From JBAZOB01 sp041648895 (GTDB taxonomy: Bacteria > Patescibacteriota > JAHJAL01), in contig JBAZOB010000011.1 of assembly GCA_041648895.1 (NCBI GenBank), forward strand, positions 1 through 33,198: 33,198 nt of DNA, written 5' to 3'. Shown piece after piece: positions 15,810 to 24,057 of this stretch. Under the pieces are notes generated by a model, which worked only from the letters and a program-made list of their open reading frames with translations, ran no database searches and was not told the DNA's origin. Both the position numbers and the translations under genes were made by a program. The stretch's first letter is position 1. The number at the start of each line of letters is the position of its first letter.

Positions 15810-15982
15810 GCACAAGAGAAATAATGATTATTCAGTATTTAAGCATCTTTTCAGACAATTTCCTTAAGTTTTTCTCATTTACTGACCACGTGCCGCTGAG
15901 GACCAACTATCGTCTTTGACAGATCGGCTCACGCCATCTTGACTCAAAGCTTTAGCCTCAAAAGACCTTGGTCGGTTTTTTT
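15810..15982 (+). ncRNA. Possible structured non-coding RNA or leader before tRNA-Arg
   Basis: This is the largest gene-free stretch of the window (15747-16054). From the promoter above, a transcript would carry GAGAAA...TTTCTC pairing (about 15815-15880), a hairpin around GTC-TTT-GAC, and two copies of a GACCA segment (near 15888 and 15900). Either copy can pair with TTGGTCGG just before a seven-T run (15976-15982). The choice between the two would form a closing stem or a terminator-like stem. It matches no RNA family I can name: it lacks T-box motifs, and I could not fit it securely to 6S RNA. Confidence 0.35.
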
Positions 15983-16054
15983 ATGCTCAAAAATATTCAC
16001 CAATTATCACTTCTCCTATATAATAAACGAGTAGAGATTATTATACACATCCAT

Positions 16055-16128
16055 GCTTCCCTAGCTCAACTGGATAGAGCGCCTGGCTTCGGACCAGGAG
16101 GTTGCGGGTTCAAATCCTGCGGGGAGCG
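16055..16128 (+). tRNA. tRNA-Arg (anticodon TCG)
   Basis: The acceptor GCTTCCC pairs with GGGGAGC (one U.G). The D arm is GCTC..GAGC, and the anticodon stem CCTGG/CCAGG encloses CTTCGGA with anticodon TCG. The T arm is GCGGG-TTCAAAT-CCTGC. Discriminator G, no encoded CCA. The gpsA ATG follows after 12 bp, so tRNA 3' processing would cut the message near its start codon. Confidence 0.95.
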
Positions 16129-16140
16129 TTTTCAAAAAAA

Positions 16141-17061
16141 ATGAGACAAAAATATAAAATATCAATTATTGGCACCGGTTCTCTTGGCACTGCTTTGTCC
16201 TCCCTTCTTTTGACCAATGGACATGAAATTGGTATTTATGAAAAAAATAAAACCTCTTTAGAAAGATTCAAGCAAACCATCAAATCGCCAGCGGTCAAAA
16301 TATTCTCCGACATGGCCACATGTCTTTGCTTCGGCGACATCATCATTCCGTGTTTGCCATCAAGTTCTTTACCGAAATTTTATCATTATATATCCGACCT
16401 AAAACCGACCCAAAAAATAATTAGCATTAGTAAAGGTCTGTATCCAAATACCCTAAAAACCATTAGTCAACACCTGCTAAATTTCAATTACGATCTATCC
16501 AATTTCATGGTATTTTCCGGCCCGACCTTCGCCCAAGAAATCATCAACCAATATCCAACCATCAGCACTATTTCCTCGCCTAATTACCAAAACAAAAAAA
16601 TTGCTCAAGCTATTTTTTGCAATCAATATTTTAATATCGAATTCAACCGTCACGTCACTACCACTGAATATAACGGTATTCTCAAAAATTGTTACGCCAT
16701 CACTTTTGGTATAATTTCCCATCTTGGCTTCGGTATGAACACCAAATCCGCCGCCATAATCAAAATCATCACTGAACTCCAACCCCTGTACCGAAAATTA
16801 AAACTTCACCGCCAAGATTTATACTCGATTAGCTTCCTCGGTGATCTTATTGCCACCGGACTCAATCCTAACAGCCGCAATTTTCAAGCTGGATATAAAT
16901 TGTCCAAAAATAAAAATATTACCACTGAAGGCTTTAAAAATATTAAATCAATCCTGAAAATTACTCAAAATAACCAAACTGTTCTACCCATTCTTCACCA
17001 AACCGACCAAATCATCAATAAAAAAATCAAGCCAGAGAGCTTGATTAAATATTTAATCTAA
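16141..17061 (+). CDS. gpsA: Glycerol-3-phosphate dehydrogenase [NAD(P)+]
   Basis: GpsA reduces dihydroxyacetone phosphate to sn-glycerol 3-phosphate, the backbone for phospholipids. The Rossmann motif GTGSLGTA is at 11-18, SISKG with Lys98 follows, FSGPTFAQE is at 125-133, and the catalytic lysine is Lys182 in GILKNCYAI. FLGDLIATG (232-240) and NSRN (244-247) are the substrate motifs. The length of 306 is slightly short. A GTG further upstream (16102) falls inside tRNA-Arg, so ATG 16141 was chosen. No Shine-Dalgarno is visible. The last codons contain a hairpin that serves better as a terminator for the convergent gene. Confidence 0.95.
   Translation: MRQKYKISIIGTGSLGTALSSLLLTNGHEIGIYEKNKTSLERFKQTIKSPAVKIFSDMATCLCFGDIIIPCLPSSSLPKFYHYISDLKPTQKIISISKGLYPNTLKTISQHLLNFNYDLSNFMVFSGPTFAQEIINQYPTISTISSPNYQNKKIAQAIFCNQYFNIEFNRHVTTTEYNGILKNCYAITFGIISHLGFGMNTKSAAIIKIITELQPLYRKLKLHRQDLYSISFLGDLIATGLNPNSRNFQAGYKLSKNKNITTEGFKNIKSILKITQNNQTVLPILHQTDQIINKKIKPESLIKYLI
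17019..17046 (-). terminator. Terminator for the 17080-17916 gene, lying inside gpsA
   Basis: On the minus strand an 8-bp perfect stem AATCAAGC/GCTTGATT with a 6-nt loop is followed by a T run (17024-17019). It sits 34 bp past the stop of the minus-strand gene and overlaps the last codons of convergent gpsA. A GATTAAATATTTAATC palindrome (17043-17058) abuts it. Confidence 0.55.
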
Positions 17062-17079
17062 CATTACTCCTGATTAATT

Positions 17080-17916
17080 TTACTCTAACAAAACCGGATA
17101 ATTTATATCACCCGGCGCAATGTTTAATATCAAAGTCTGGCTGTCCAATAATTGATAAGAAATCGAATCATCAATTATTCTATGTTCGCTATCATACCCC
17201 ATCATCCTGTCTATTTTAAATTTCTCACTACCATCATCGCCATAAAAAACAATATCACCCGTCGGTGCTAATTCTACCCGTCCACCATAATAATTCAAAT
17301 CAAAACTAATAGTTGTCGGAGCACTAGCATCCTTGAGTATAATATAGTCTTTAATACCCCCGTCATTAAACATCCGGACATACAATGTACTCGGATATAT
17401 TTCATCATAAACCAATCTTTGCTGGCACAACTTTGGTTTTGAATTTGCTTCTTCAAAACCCACCGGGCTGATAAACAAAGCGGCCCCATTCTTGGAAAAA
17501 AATGTCGCTTGCCCAAAATAATTAGGCAAAAACACCTCAAAAGCCTCCTGACTCAGATAATCCCCAAAATATCCCTCTTTTTCTTGATCATAACGGCCCA
17601 ACCCCACTAAAGTATCATCCTGCACAAAAGGAAAATCAGCCAACACATTAGACCAAGCACAATCATCACCTCCAGTAATTTTAGAATAATTATTTTTATA
17701 TAGCATATTACTATCGGCTATTACCTTTGACAGAACTATCTGGTTAGACATCATTGTTACCGTCCACCCATTCTCCACTCCATAAATAATGAACAGCAAC
17801 AAGGTAATGCCAATCAAAATACCAAACCGCCAGCGATCATAACGGTAAATCTTCATGTCCTTCAACCTTTTAAATATGATTGATTTTTTATACTTATAAT
17901 TATCAACTATCGACAT
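17080..17916 (-). CDS. Membrane-anchored extracellular protein of unknown function
   Basis: A 278-residue protein with one membrane segment near residues 31-50 (WRFGILIGITLLLFIIYGV) and a positively charged N terminus, so residues from about 55 on should lie outside the cell. The C-terminal part is beta-rich: DYIILKDASAPTTISFDLNY, a G.VEL.P.GDIVFYGDDG repeat-like stretch, and an ending GDINYPVLLE. That pattern resembles the domain ending in YPV.IDP that precedes YD repeats in bacterial wall proteins; the resemblance is weak. GGAAG just before ATG 17916 is a good ribosome site. It has its own terminator and looks monocistronic. Confidence 0.6.
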   Translation of the reverse strand: MSIVDNYKYKKSIIFKRLKDMKIYRYDRWRFGILIGITLLLFIIYGVENGWTVTMMSNQIVLSKVIADSNMLYKNNYSKITGGDDCAWSNVLADFPFVQDDTLVGLGRYDQEKEGYFGDYLSQEAFEVFLPNYFGQATFFSKNGAALFISPVGFEEANSKPKLCQQRLVYDEIYPSTLYVRMFNDGGIKDYIILKDASAPTTISFDLNYYGGRVELAPTGDIVFYGDDGSEKFKIDRMMGYDSEHRIIDDSISYQLLDSQTLILNIAPGDINYPVLLE

Positions 17917-17995
17917 GTTTCTTCCATCACCTTATGATAAACAACTATCCTTACATTATAACATAATTATCATTTATAATCAAGGTAAATAAATA

Positions 17996-18030
17996 CAAAA
18001 AGAGGGAACAATAAAGACTTATCATTCCCT
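17996..18030 (-). terminator. Rho-independent terminator after the 168-residue unknown protein
   Basis: AGGGAA/TTCCCT arms (18030-18025 and 18008-18003) with partial pairing inside (ATAA/TTAT) precede a T run at 18001-17997 on the minus strand, 26 bp after the stop of the 18056-18562 gene. Confidence 0.65.
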
Positions 18031-18055
18031 ACATAAAACATTATCCGATAAAATA

Positions 18056-18562
18056 CTACATTTTATTCATAGCATATGGGAAAACATCCCTATTTTTCAA
18101 CTCTTGAATCTTCTTATTGATAAAATATCCTAAGCCAATATGCAAATTATTGACCTTCTGAATATTACTGCTTTTCATAACATCATCCAACAATTTTTCA
18201 TTCAAAATTGACTTACCAGGAAAACACATGGCTTCACCAAACTTACTTAAATTAAAACCCAGTTCATCTTGCATACCCTTAATTTCCAAACTCACGATCA
18301 CTTTCGGCCCTTCATCAAATGATTTAATAACTTGGCTTAATACCGCCAAATAGAAAATAAAAAACATCGATGAGTCACGATGAATTATAGCTGATCTTTT
18401 CAACTGAATATTTTTCTCTTCTTGTTTCAAATAAAACAAATACTGATCTTTTAATTTATCCGCCCACTCCCAATATTTCTTCAAAGAAATCAACTTACGT
18501 AATAATTCATCTGACTCTTCACTCTGCACGTGAGTGATAAATCCTTTATTTGATTTAGTCAT
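18056..18562 (-). CDS. Uncharacterised soluble protein
   Basis: A 168-residue, mostly helical, charged protein without signal peptide or clear membrane segment (FFIFYLAVLSQVI, about 68-80, is hydrophobic but short). I recognise no family. It has the best Shine-Dalgarno in the window (AAGGAG, 7 bases before ATG 18562), its own terminator, and no close same-strand partner. It therefore appears to be a well-expressed single-gene unit. Its codon use (many AAA, TTA, ATT) is like that of the region. Confidence 0.55.
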   Translation of the reverse strand: MTKSNKGFITHVQSEESDELLRKLISLKKYWEWADKLKDQYLFYLKQEEKNIQLKRSAIIHRDSSMFFIFYLAVLSQVIKSFDEGPKVIVSLEIKGMQDELGFNLSKFGEAMCFPGKSILNEKLLDDVMKSSNIQKVNNLHIGLGYFINKKIQELKNRDVFPYAMNKM

Positions 18563-18675
18563 CTTATTTCTCCTTAAAATATGGCATATTCTTTATCAAT
18601 AATAACTATAATCAATTTCTACCCAAAAGACAAATATCCTCAATATTCTGATCAAAAAAATACTAAATTATTACC

Positions 18676-19236
18676 TTAAATTAACTTTGGCCCGTCAACA
18701 ACCAAAAAAGACCCATCATTCTGCACTTCCACATCTATTTGCACTAACTTGCCAACCATATTATCCACTCCTTTTTCGGCATAATAACTATCAAACCAAA
18801 AATAGGTATATTGGGTATCCCCCTCATTGATCAATTTATAATTACCACCATATTCATTGTCATCTGAAGCTTTTATTAATACTCCTTTATAAATCACCAC
18901 CCCGTCTTCCTTGGTTTCACTACCATCCTGACTATCCTCTCCAGCACTATCAGTTGGCTCCAATGTCTCTACTGACTCCTCAATTTTATCTTCTTTTGGC
19001 TCTTTATCTGTTACTTCTTCTTTGATCTTTATATCGTCTACCAATTCCATTGTCTGTTCATTTTGTTCCTTGGTCAATTCCTGATTCTGATCTACCAACT
19101 TCGATAAACTCTCCTGATTTACGTTCGACTCTGATTGGTTAGATTGCCACAACAACCAAACGATTACCAATAAAGCCGCCAGTAATACCAGCGCCAACAA
19201 TAAATTGATAGTTTTAAATAATTTAGCTCGATTCAT
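18676..19236 (-). CDS. Membrane-anchored protein with acidic linker and small beta domain
   Basis: About 186 residues. One membrane segment (about 7-30, INLLLALVLLAALLVIVWLLW) is followed by a Gln/Glu-rich, probably coiled-coil stretch and a very acidic linker (about 65-115). The C-terminal domain of about 75 residues is beta-rich (VVIYKGVLIKASDDNEYGGNY.. to KLVQIDVEVQNDGSFLVVDG) and could be an OB-like fold; no family is certain. ATG 19236 was chosen because GGA lies 6 bases upstream and the membrane segment then sits at the N terminus. An ATG at 19308 would add 24 residues without a ribosome site. The gene is divergent from the DsbA-like gene and faces the cell exterior. Confidence 0.6.
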   Translation of the reverse strand: MNRAKLFKTINLLLALVLLAALLVIVWLLWQSNQSESNVNQESLSKLVDQNQELTKEQNEQTMELVDDIKIKEEVTDKEPKEDKIEESVETLEPTDSAGEDSQDGSETKEDGVVIYKGVLIKASDDNEYGGNYKLINEGDTQYTYFWFDSYYAEKGVDNMVGKLVQIDVEVQNDGSFLVVDGPKLI

Positions 19237-19361
19237 TTTTCCAATTAATAGATATACCCCCTTATAACTTATCACAAAAAAAGGTTTAATAAAAAACTCA
19301 AACTGCATCTAAAAATATGCTAATGTAAACATACAATCACTTAAATATTAACCAAAGATAT

Positions 19362-20066
19362 ATGAATAATATGACCAACTGGCTTCTCGCCATTCTAATC
19401 GTGATCTTACTCGGCTATGGTGTCCTCTGGATCTATTATCAACAAGATAATAAATATGCCGTTAATAACCCGAGCGAGAATCAAGACACTACTACTCCCG
19501 ACAACAATACTGCTGCTGATCTTACCCAAGTTACTTTCGATAACTCCAGCCATATTAAAGGTAACCCCGATGCCCCTATCACCATTGTTGAATATTCCGA
19601 TACAGAATGCCCATTTTGCATTCAATTCCACGACACTCTAAAACAAGTTGTTGAGCAATACGACGGCCAAGTTAATTGGGTCTACAAGCACTTCCCCCTC
19701 GATTCGCTTCATCCCAAAGCTCGCCATGAAGCCGAAGCCACTGAATGTGCCGCCCAGCTTGGTGGTAATGATGGTTTTTGGAACTATTTTGACCGGTTAA
19801 ACGAAATTACTCCCGGAAACAATGGTTTAGACCCCGCCACCCTACCCGAAATTGCTACCTATGTCGGTCTCGACCAAACCCAATTCACCGCCTGCCTTGA
19901 TTCCGGTAAATATGCCGACTTAATTCAACAAAATATTGACGAAGCCATGGCTGCTGGTGGCCAAGGGACACCATATTCTGTCATTGTGACCGGCGACCAA
20001 CGCCTCCCCCTCTCCGGCGCTCTACCTCTCGACCAACTACAGGCAACGATCGATCAGTTACTATAA
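19362..20066 (+). CDS. Membrane-anchored DsbA-like thioredoxin-fold protein (thiol-disulfide oxidoreductase)
   Basis: A 234-residue protein with an N-terminal membrane anchor (about 7-25), an Asn/Thr-rich linker and a thioredoxin-4/DsbA-like domain. The active site CPFC is at 83-86 in YSDTECPFCIQFH, and the cis-proline loop is GTPYSVIVTG near residue 201. PITIVEYSD and KHFPLDSLHPKARHEAEA are hallmark stretches of this family. It should act outside the membrane, forming or shuffling disulfides in exported proteins. A VKOR or DsbB partner is not in the window. It is transcribed away from the anchored protein at 18676-19236. The family is certain; oxidase versus isomerase is not. Confidence 0.92.
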   Translation: MNNMTNWLLAILIVILLGYGVLWIYYQQDNKYAVNNPSENQDTTTPDNNTAADLTQVTFDNSSHIKGNPDAPITIVEYSDTECPFCIQFHDTLKQVVEQYDGQVNWVYKHFPLDSLHPKARHEAEATECAAQLGGNDGFWNYFDRLNEITPGNNGLDPATLPEIATYVGLDQTQFTACLDSGKYADLIQQNIDEAMAAGGQGTPYSVIVTGDQRLPLSGALPLDQLQATIDQLL

Positions 20067-20107
20067 ATATCATCAATAAATAACTTCAAAGTAAACTCCA
20101 CCACTCA

Positions 20108-20767
20108 TTAATTAATCTTCCGATATATTTTCTCCGTAATTTCTTGATACTGCGCGCCCCCACCTTGTAAATATTTCTGCGCGTTATCATACATCGTCGT
20201 ATGCTCCATGCTTTCAGCCAGTTGATAATACAACTGGGCTTCCGTAATATCCAAATTCAGATAATAATTCATTCCCCCACTGTCAGGTTCACGTCTTAAT
20301 ACTGACAAATAAGCCCGACGAATCATGGCTGGGTCTAATTTCATTGTTGCCTCCATTATTGTATTTAAATTATACCAACTGCCTGGACAAGCCGTAGCAA
20401 AAAGTTCTTTATGTCCATAAATATTGGCGATTGGATAACGCTGCTTAATATTCCCGATTAACTCCCGTGCCGCCACTAAAGCCGCGTAGGAAGGTTGGAT
20501 AAAAGAATAATCACCAATAAAACAGATGGCCAGACTTCTTAAATTTACATCGAATACCCCACAATGATAAGTATATCTTTCCTCGGGAATGGGATTTTTC
20601 ACTTCTCCATCAAAATATACTAGATAATGATAATTACCTTTATATTCTTGGCCAGCAATATACAATCCGGGCACATAATCATGCCCACCCACCGATACTG
20701 CCCAAATATCTTTATTATTTGGATCGGTCACTGAATGGTGGACCACAATGGTATCAATACTTCTCAT
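20108..20767 (-). CDS. N-acetylmuramoyl-L-alanine amidase (amidase_2/PGRP fold) with DUF4214-like C terminus
   Basis: A 219-residue protein. The amidase_2 domain has the zinc ligands in IVVHHSVTD (His10/His11), GHKELF (His) and ACPGSW (Cys), and the YHYLVYFDGEV strand. It would cleave the bond between MurNAc and the peptide stem. The last 60 residues (RRAYLSVLRREPDSGGMNYYLN..) match the DUF4214 pattern (Y...L.REPD..G..YW), a domain usually in secreted or S-layer-type proteins. No signal peptide is seen from ATG 20767. A TTG at 20788 would add MWLIIIC, still too short for one. It follows the DUF4153-like gene by about 53 bp on the same strand. Confidence 0.88.
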   Translation of the reverse strand: MRSIDTIVVHHSVTDPNNKDIWAVSVGGHDYVPGLYIAGQEYKGNYHYLVYFDGEVKNPIPEERYTYHCGVFDVNLRSLAICFIGDYSFIQPSYAALVAARELIGNIKQRYPIANIYGHKELFATACPGSWYNLNTIMEATMKLDPAMIRRAYLSVLRREPDSGGMNYYLNLDITEAQLYYQLAESMEHTTMYDNAQKYLQGGGAQYQEITEKIYRKIN

Positions 20768-20820
20768 GCAAATAATTATTAACCACAATAAATTTATTCA
20801 ACTTTTCTCACCACCATTTG

Positions 20821-22671
20821 TCAAATTTTGGATAGCTCAGCATCAATAGTAATATAAACCATCGCGTCAAGATAATCCAATACCGGCCGGCCATCTTCCA
20901 TTTTTCCACCTAAAGTAATAAACACCATTTTTACTTGTACATTTTTATCCGCCACGGCCACTGTTAAATCGGCCGCTGGCAAATTATTATCCGATCCCGG
21001 GTATGTCTCATGTAATTGCTTAATAAAGTCAGTCAAATCAAAATTAATCTCCTGGCCGTCTGCTTCATCAACCAGAACCATCGTCGCCCGCTCCAGATCG
21101 AAAGAAACACGATATCGTTTGTCAGCCAAATCAACGTATTCCGTCTTATCCGCTACCGCCGGACTGACTAACTCGAATACATAATCATAACCACTAATAT
21201 TAGTCACGGTATTCTGGATTTGCTCACCATTGTGATAAAAATTAAATGCATCCGATAAAGCTGACGCCTCATCATAAAATGGTAATCCCAATTTTTCCGT
21301 CACAATTTTTTCAGCCAATGAATAGCCAATTAATCCTTCTACTTCCAGATCATCCACCGAGCCCGCCGCCAATAAAGGTTTCACTGCGGCCAGACCATGA
21401 TTATTTATTAAGTAAATTACAATATTACTAATCTCTCTAGCCTCATCGATTGGAACCAATTGATCCGTCGGATGCAAATATCCATCACTAAACATACCTA
21501 CACTCGAAGCGATTCTTTCCAAACGACCAATTTGATTCCTTTTGGAAACATTCACCACCCCCCAAGGACCAGTCGCCGCTAAAATCAGCATCACCATTAA
21601 AGTCAACGGCAAAAACCGCCAATCCTTCTGTCGACTAACCAACATGTAAATGGCACTAATCACTAACCACAAGCCAAATAATAAAACTAAATAACGGTTT
21701 TCCGTCAAGCCATAGCGCGACAGAGGAAAAGACAAGGCCCAAAAAAGAACTGCCACTTGCGGAATAATGGCCACAAATAATAAACGCACCAACCACTTCA
21801 TCCACCCATATTGCTTTTGTAATGGATAGAGAAAAAACGTAGTCAAAATACCCACAATCGAAAAACCAATAATCATGTAAGATACCATCACATCCGGCCA
21901 ATCACCCTGAAAAAACACCATTCCGGAATAAACATACAAAATCACAAAATACACGATCACCAGTGGTATCAAAACAAACTGGCCTATTCTAATCAACGCC
22001 TGAGTTACTTTTGACTCCACCATCCATTCAGCCTCGATTTGCGACAGAAAAAAAGTGCTGCCAATTATCCCCACAATTATTGTCCACAATTGAGGATAGA
22101 TATGATAATCAAAATAACTTAATTGAAAAAGATTCTCCACCGTTCCCAAAGCAATAAACACGCCCGATACCAATAACACGCATAAAATTCCCGTCATCAC
22201 CAACGCTCCCAGCCAGATCAAATTATGTCGCCAAAAATCATCATTAATAACATTATTTTTCTGCCCCGGCACCATAGTTAATAATAAAATAAAGATAGCC
22301 ACCCACAACAATTCTCCCAATACATAGGCCTGAGTAACCTGATTGGTAGCTGGAAAAAACCAATAATTAAGCAAGATAAATACTGCCACCAAAACATACA
22401 AAACTAAACTGATCCAGTTTTTGAGCTGCCGACGCTGTCGCCACCATTCGATACTGATTAATAAAGGGAAAACCACCACCAATGTCCAGACAACTTTTAT
22501 CAATACCTCATTGGTAAAATCACTGGCAATTAACCACACCGCACCAGCCGACCCAATTATGGCAACCAACATGGTCACGGGAAAACGCATCGTTGTTTCT
22601 CGTACCGCTTTTTTAAAATCCAACCAGCCGAAATTATTACTTTGACTATTTGAAGTTAGTGTTTTTTGCAT
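20821..22671 (-). CDS. DUF4153-like polytopic membrane protein
   Basis: A 616-residue protein. About 12 hydrophobic segments occupy residues 30-380, including the stretch FFLSQIEAEWMVESKVTQALIRIGQFVLIPLVIVYFVILYVYSGM. A soluble region of about 230 residues ends the protein. The membrane part resembles DUF4153 proteins, whose function is not established. The C-terminal region has alternating helix and strand (VDDLEVEGLIGYSLAEKIV, YRVSFDLERATMVLVDEADG) and should be one face of the membrane. It lies between the amidase and the pilin-like protein, all on the minus strand, so it may belong to an envelope operon. The start ATG is well placed; no strong ribosome site is seen. Confidence 0.7.
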   Translation of the reverse strand: MQKTLTSNSQSNNFGWLDFKKAVRETTMRFPVTMLVAIIGSAGAVWLIASDFTNEVLIKVVWTLVVVFPLLISIEWWRQRRQLKNWISLVLYVLVAVFILLNYWFFPATNQVTQAYVLGELLWVAIFILLLTMVPGQKNNVINDDFWRHNLIWLGALVMTGILCVLLVSGVFIALGTVENLFQLSYFDYHIYPQLWTIIVGIIGSTFFLSQIEAEWMVESKVTQALIRIGQFVLIPLVIVYFVILYVYSGMVFFQGDWPDVMVSYMIIGFSIVGILTTFFLYPLQKQYGWMKWLVRLLFVAIIPQVAVLFWALSFPLSRYGLTENRYLVLLFGLWLVISAIYMLVSRQKDWRFLPLTLMVMLILAATGPWGVVNVSKRNQIGRLERIASSVGMFSDGYLHPTDQLVPIDEAREISNIVIYLINNHGLAAVKPLLAAGSVDDLEVEGLIGYSLAEKIVTEKLGLPFYDEASALSDAFNFYHNGEQIQNTVTNISGYDYVFELVSPAVADKTEYVDLADKRYRVSFDLERATMVLVDEADGQEINFDLTDFIKQLHETYPGSDNNLPAADLTVAVADKNVQVKMVFITLGGKMEDGRPVLDYLDAMVYITIDAELSKI

Positions 22672-22759
22672 AAAATTTTAATTAATAATTAATTTTGTCC
22701 CCCGTTTAATTATAACGTTACGTCCAACCAGAAAATTACGACATTGCTCCGCCCAACAT

Positions 22760-24040
22760 TTACAAATCCTGTTCATAATTAAAAGACTGTCCACTATCGC
22801 CATATTTCCCTGTCACCTCCAAGTGATAACCCTTAAGACTGGTGATATTTTTGTTTGGTTGCCACTCGACATTGAACACCCGTAAACTCTCCGGCAACAC
22901 ATTTTCGCCATTCACCGGTATTTTCTCCACCAATTCATTGTCAGTATCATAAATTGCCATCGTGCCAGTCGGATGAATATGCACATTACCTTCGTTGATA
23001 AACTCAATTTCCATAATATAAGCATATATTTTATTTTCATCATCCACGGTAATGTTCTTAACGTAACCGCTTTCCACCAAATCATCGCCCAATACTTTCA
23101 ATAAAAGCAACGACCCGACTCCACTTCTTACTGACAGTTGATCAGAATCACCGCTTGCTTCTCCACCAGTTTCAAACATTAGCGATGCATAATGACCTCC
23201 CGCCTTGGCATTGGCGGGTATATTAATTTGGAAATCAAAATCAACTATCTTGCCAGGCTCAATCGTCAATTTATTTTGCTCATAACTAATCCATTTATAC
23301 AAAGAATACTCGGTTTCCTTGGTCGTCAACTCCGGCACTCCGGCTGTGTCCCCCGCCCGTGGTAAAAAATCCTGTGTAGCCACTTCTAATACCATAATTT
23401 CTCCAGTCGGATTGGAAATTGTTTGTTTTAATGACAGAGTTTCACCGGGATAACCAGACAAACTATCAAACAACACCGGGCTAATCTTCGGTGCCACATT
23501 ACCCGAACTCATCCCGGAAGAAGAATTATTATTGGTTTTGTTATCAATATTGCTATCTGCTCCCTCATCTTGCTTAATTATTTGTGACTCCCGCGCCAGA
23601 TAACGCACATCCAAGACAAAGCCCTGATTACCACTCATAGTCATATAATTAATTCCGCATAGTTCAGTCGCCAAATTAATCTCCCCACATTCCTCCGGCA
23701 ATACCGGCTCGCCATCCATCACTATCCGGTTGCCACTCCACAAATATTCCACATGATTATCCGGCGGATAAAAACCATTGATCGTATAATATGTGTTAAT
23801 CGCCGTTACTAGATCATCGGCCACGGCCTCAATCTGATCATCCTGCTGTCTCAGCTGGGCCAACTCGACTTCGCCCACCACTTCCTCCCCTATTTCAGGC
23901 ACCAGATTTTGCACGGTATGTACTATCGCCCACACCGCCAACACCAATATCAAAATCAAAGCCAGCCCCACCCCTGCTATCACCAACACCATATTATTGT
24001 TAGTCTTTTTCTCGCTGGTCAAACTAGTAAATTCTTCCAT
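22760..24040 (-). CDS. Membrane-anchored protein: pseudopilin-like domain plus DUF916-like Ig domains
   Basis: A 426-residue protein. A membrane segment (about 17-45) is followed by residues 60-160 that look like a type II pseudopilin globular domain (ADDLVTAINTYYTINGFYPPDN, with a Cys pair at about 118 and 129). A Ser/Asn-rich linker (about 172-190) leads to a beta-rich half (195-426). That half contains ISPVLFDSLSGYPGETLSLKQTISNPT and LTIEPGKIVDFDFQINIPANAKAGGHYASLMFE, closely matching the pattern of DUF916/WxL-associated Ig-like domains that bind peptidoglycan or partner proteins. It starts 18 bp after dedA and is probably in the uppP-dedA transcript. The combination is unusual; the function is inferred only. 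Confidence 0.65.
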   Translation of the reverse strand: MEEFTSLTSEKKTNNNMVLVIAGVGLALILILVLAVWAIVHTVQNLVPEIGEEVVGEVELAQLRQQDDQIEAVADDLVTAINTYYTINGFYPPDNHVEYLWSGNRIVMDGEPVLPEECGEINLATELCGINYMTMSGNQGFVLDVRYLARESQIIKQDEGADSNIDNKTNNNSSSGMSSGNVAPKISPVLFDSLSGYPGETLSLKQTISNPTGEIMVLEVATQDFLPRAGDTAGVPELTTKETEYSLYKWISYEQNKLTIEPGKIVDFDFQINIPANAKAGGHYASLMFETGGEASGDSDQLSVRSGVGSLLLLKVLGDDLVESGYVKNITVDDENKIYAYIMEIEFINEGNVHIHPTGTMAIYDTDNELVEKIPVNGENVLPESLRVFNVEWQPNKNITSLKGYHLEVTGKYGDSGQSFNYEQDL

Positions 24041-24057
24041 ATTTACTCCATTTTTAG

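Noticed and set aside
15810..15982. T-box leader for an arginine-related gene
   Set aside because: There is no specifier loop or conserved T-box sequence, and the downstream genes are a tRNA and gpsA.
16102..16140. N-terminal extension of gpsA
   Set aside because: These codons are the 3' half of tRNA-Arg; the Rossmann motif starts properly from ATG 16141.
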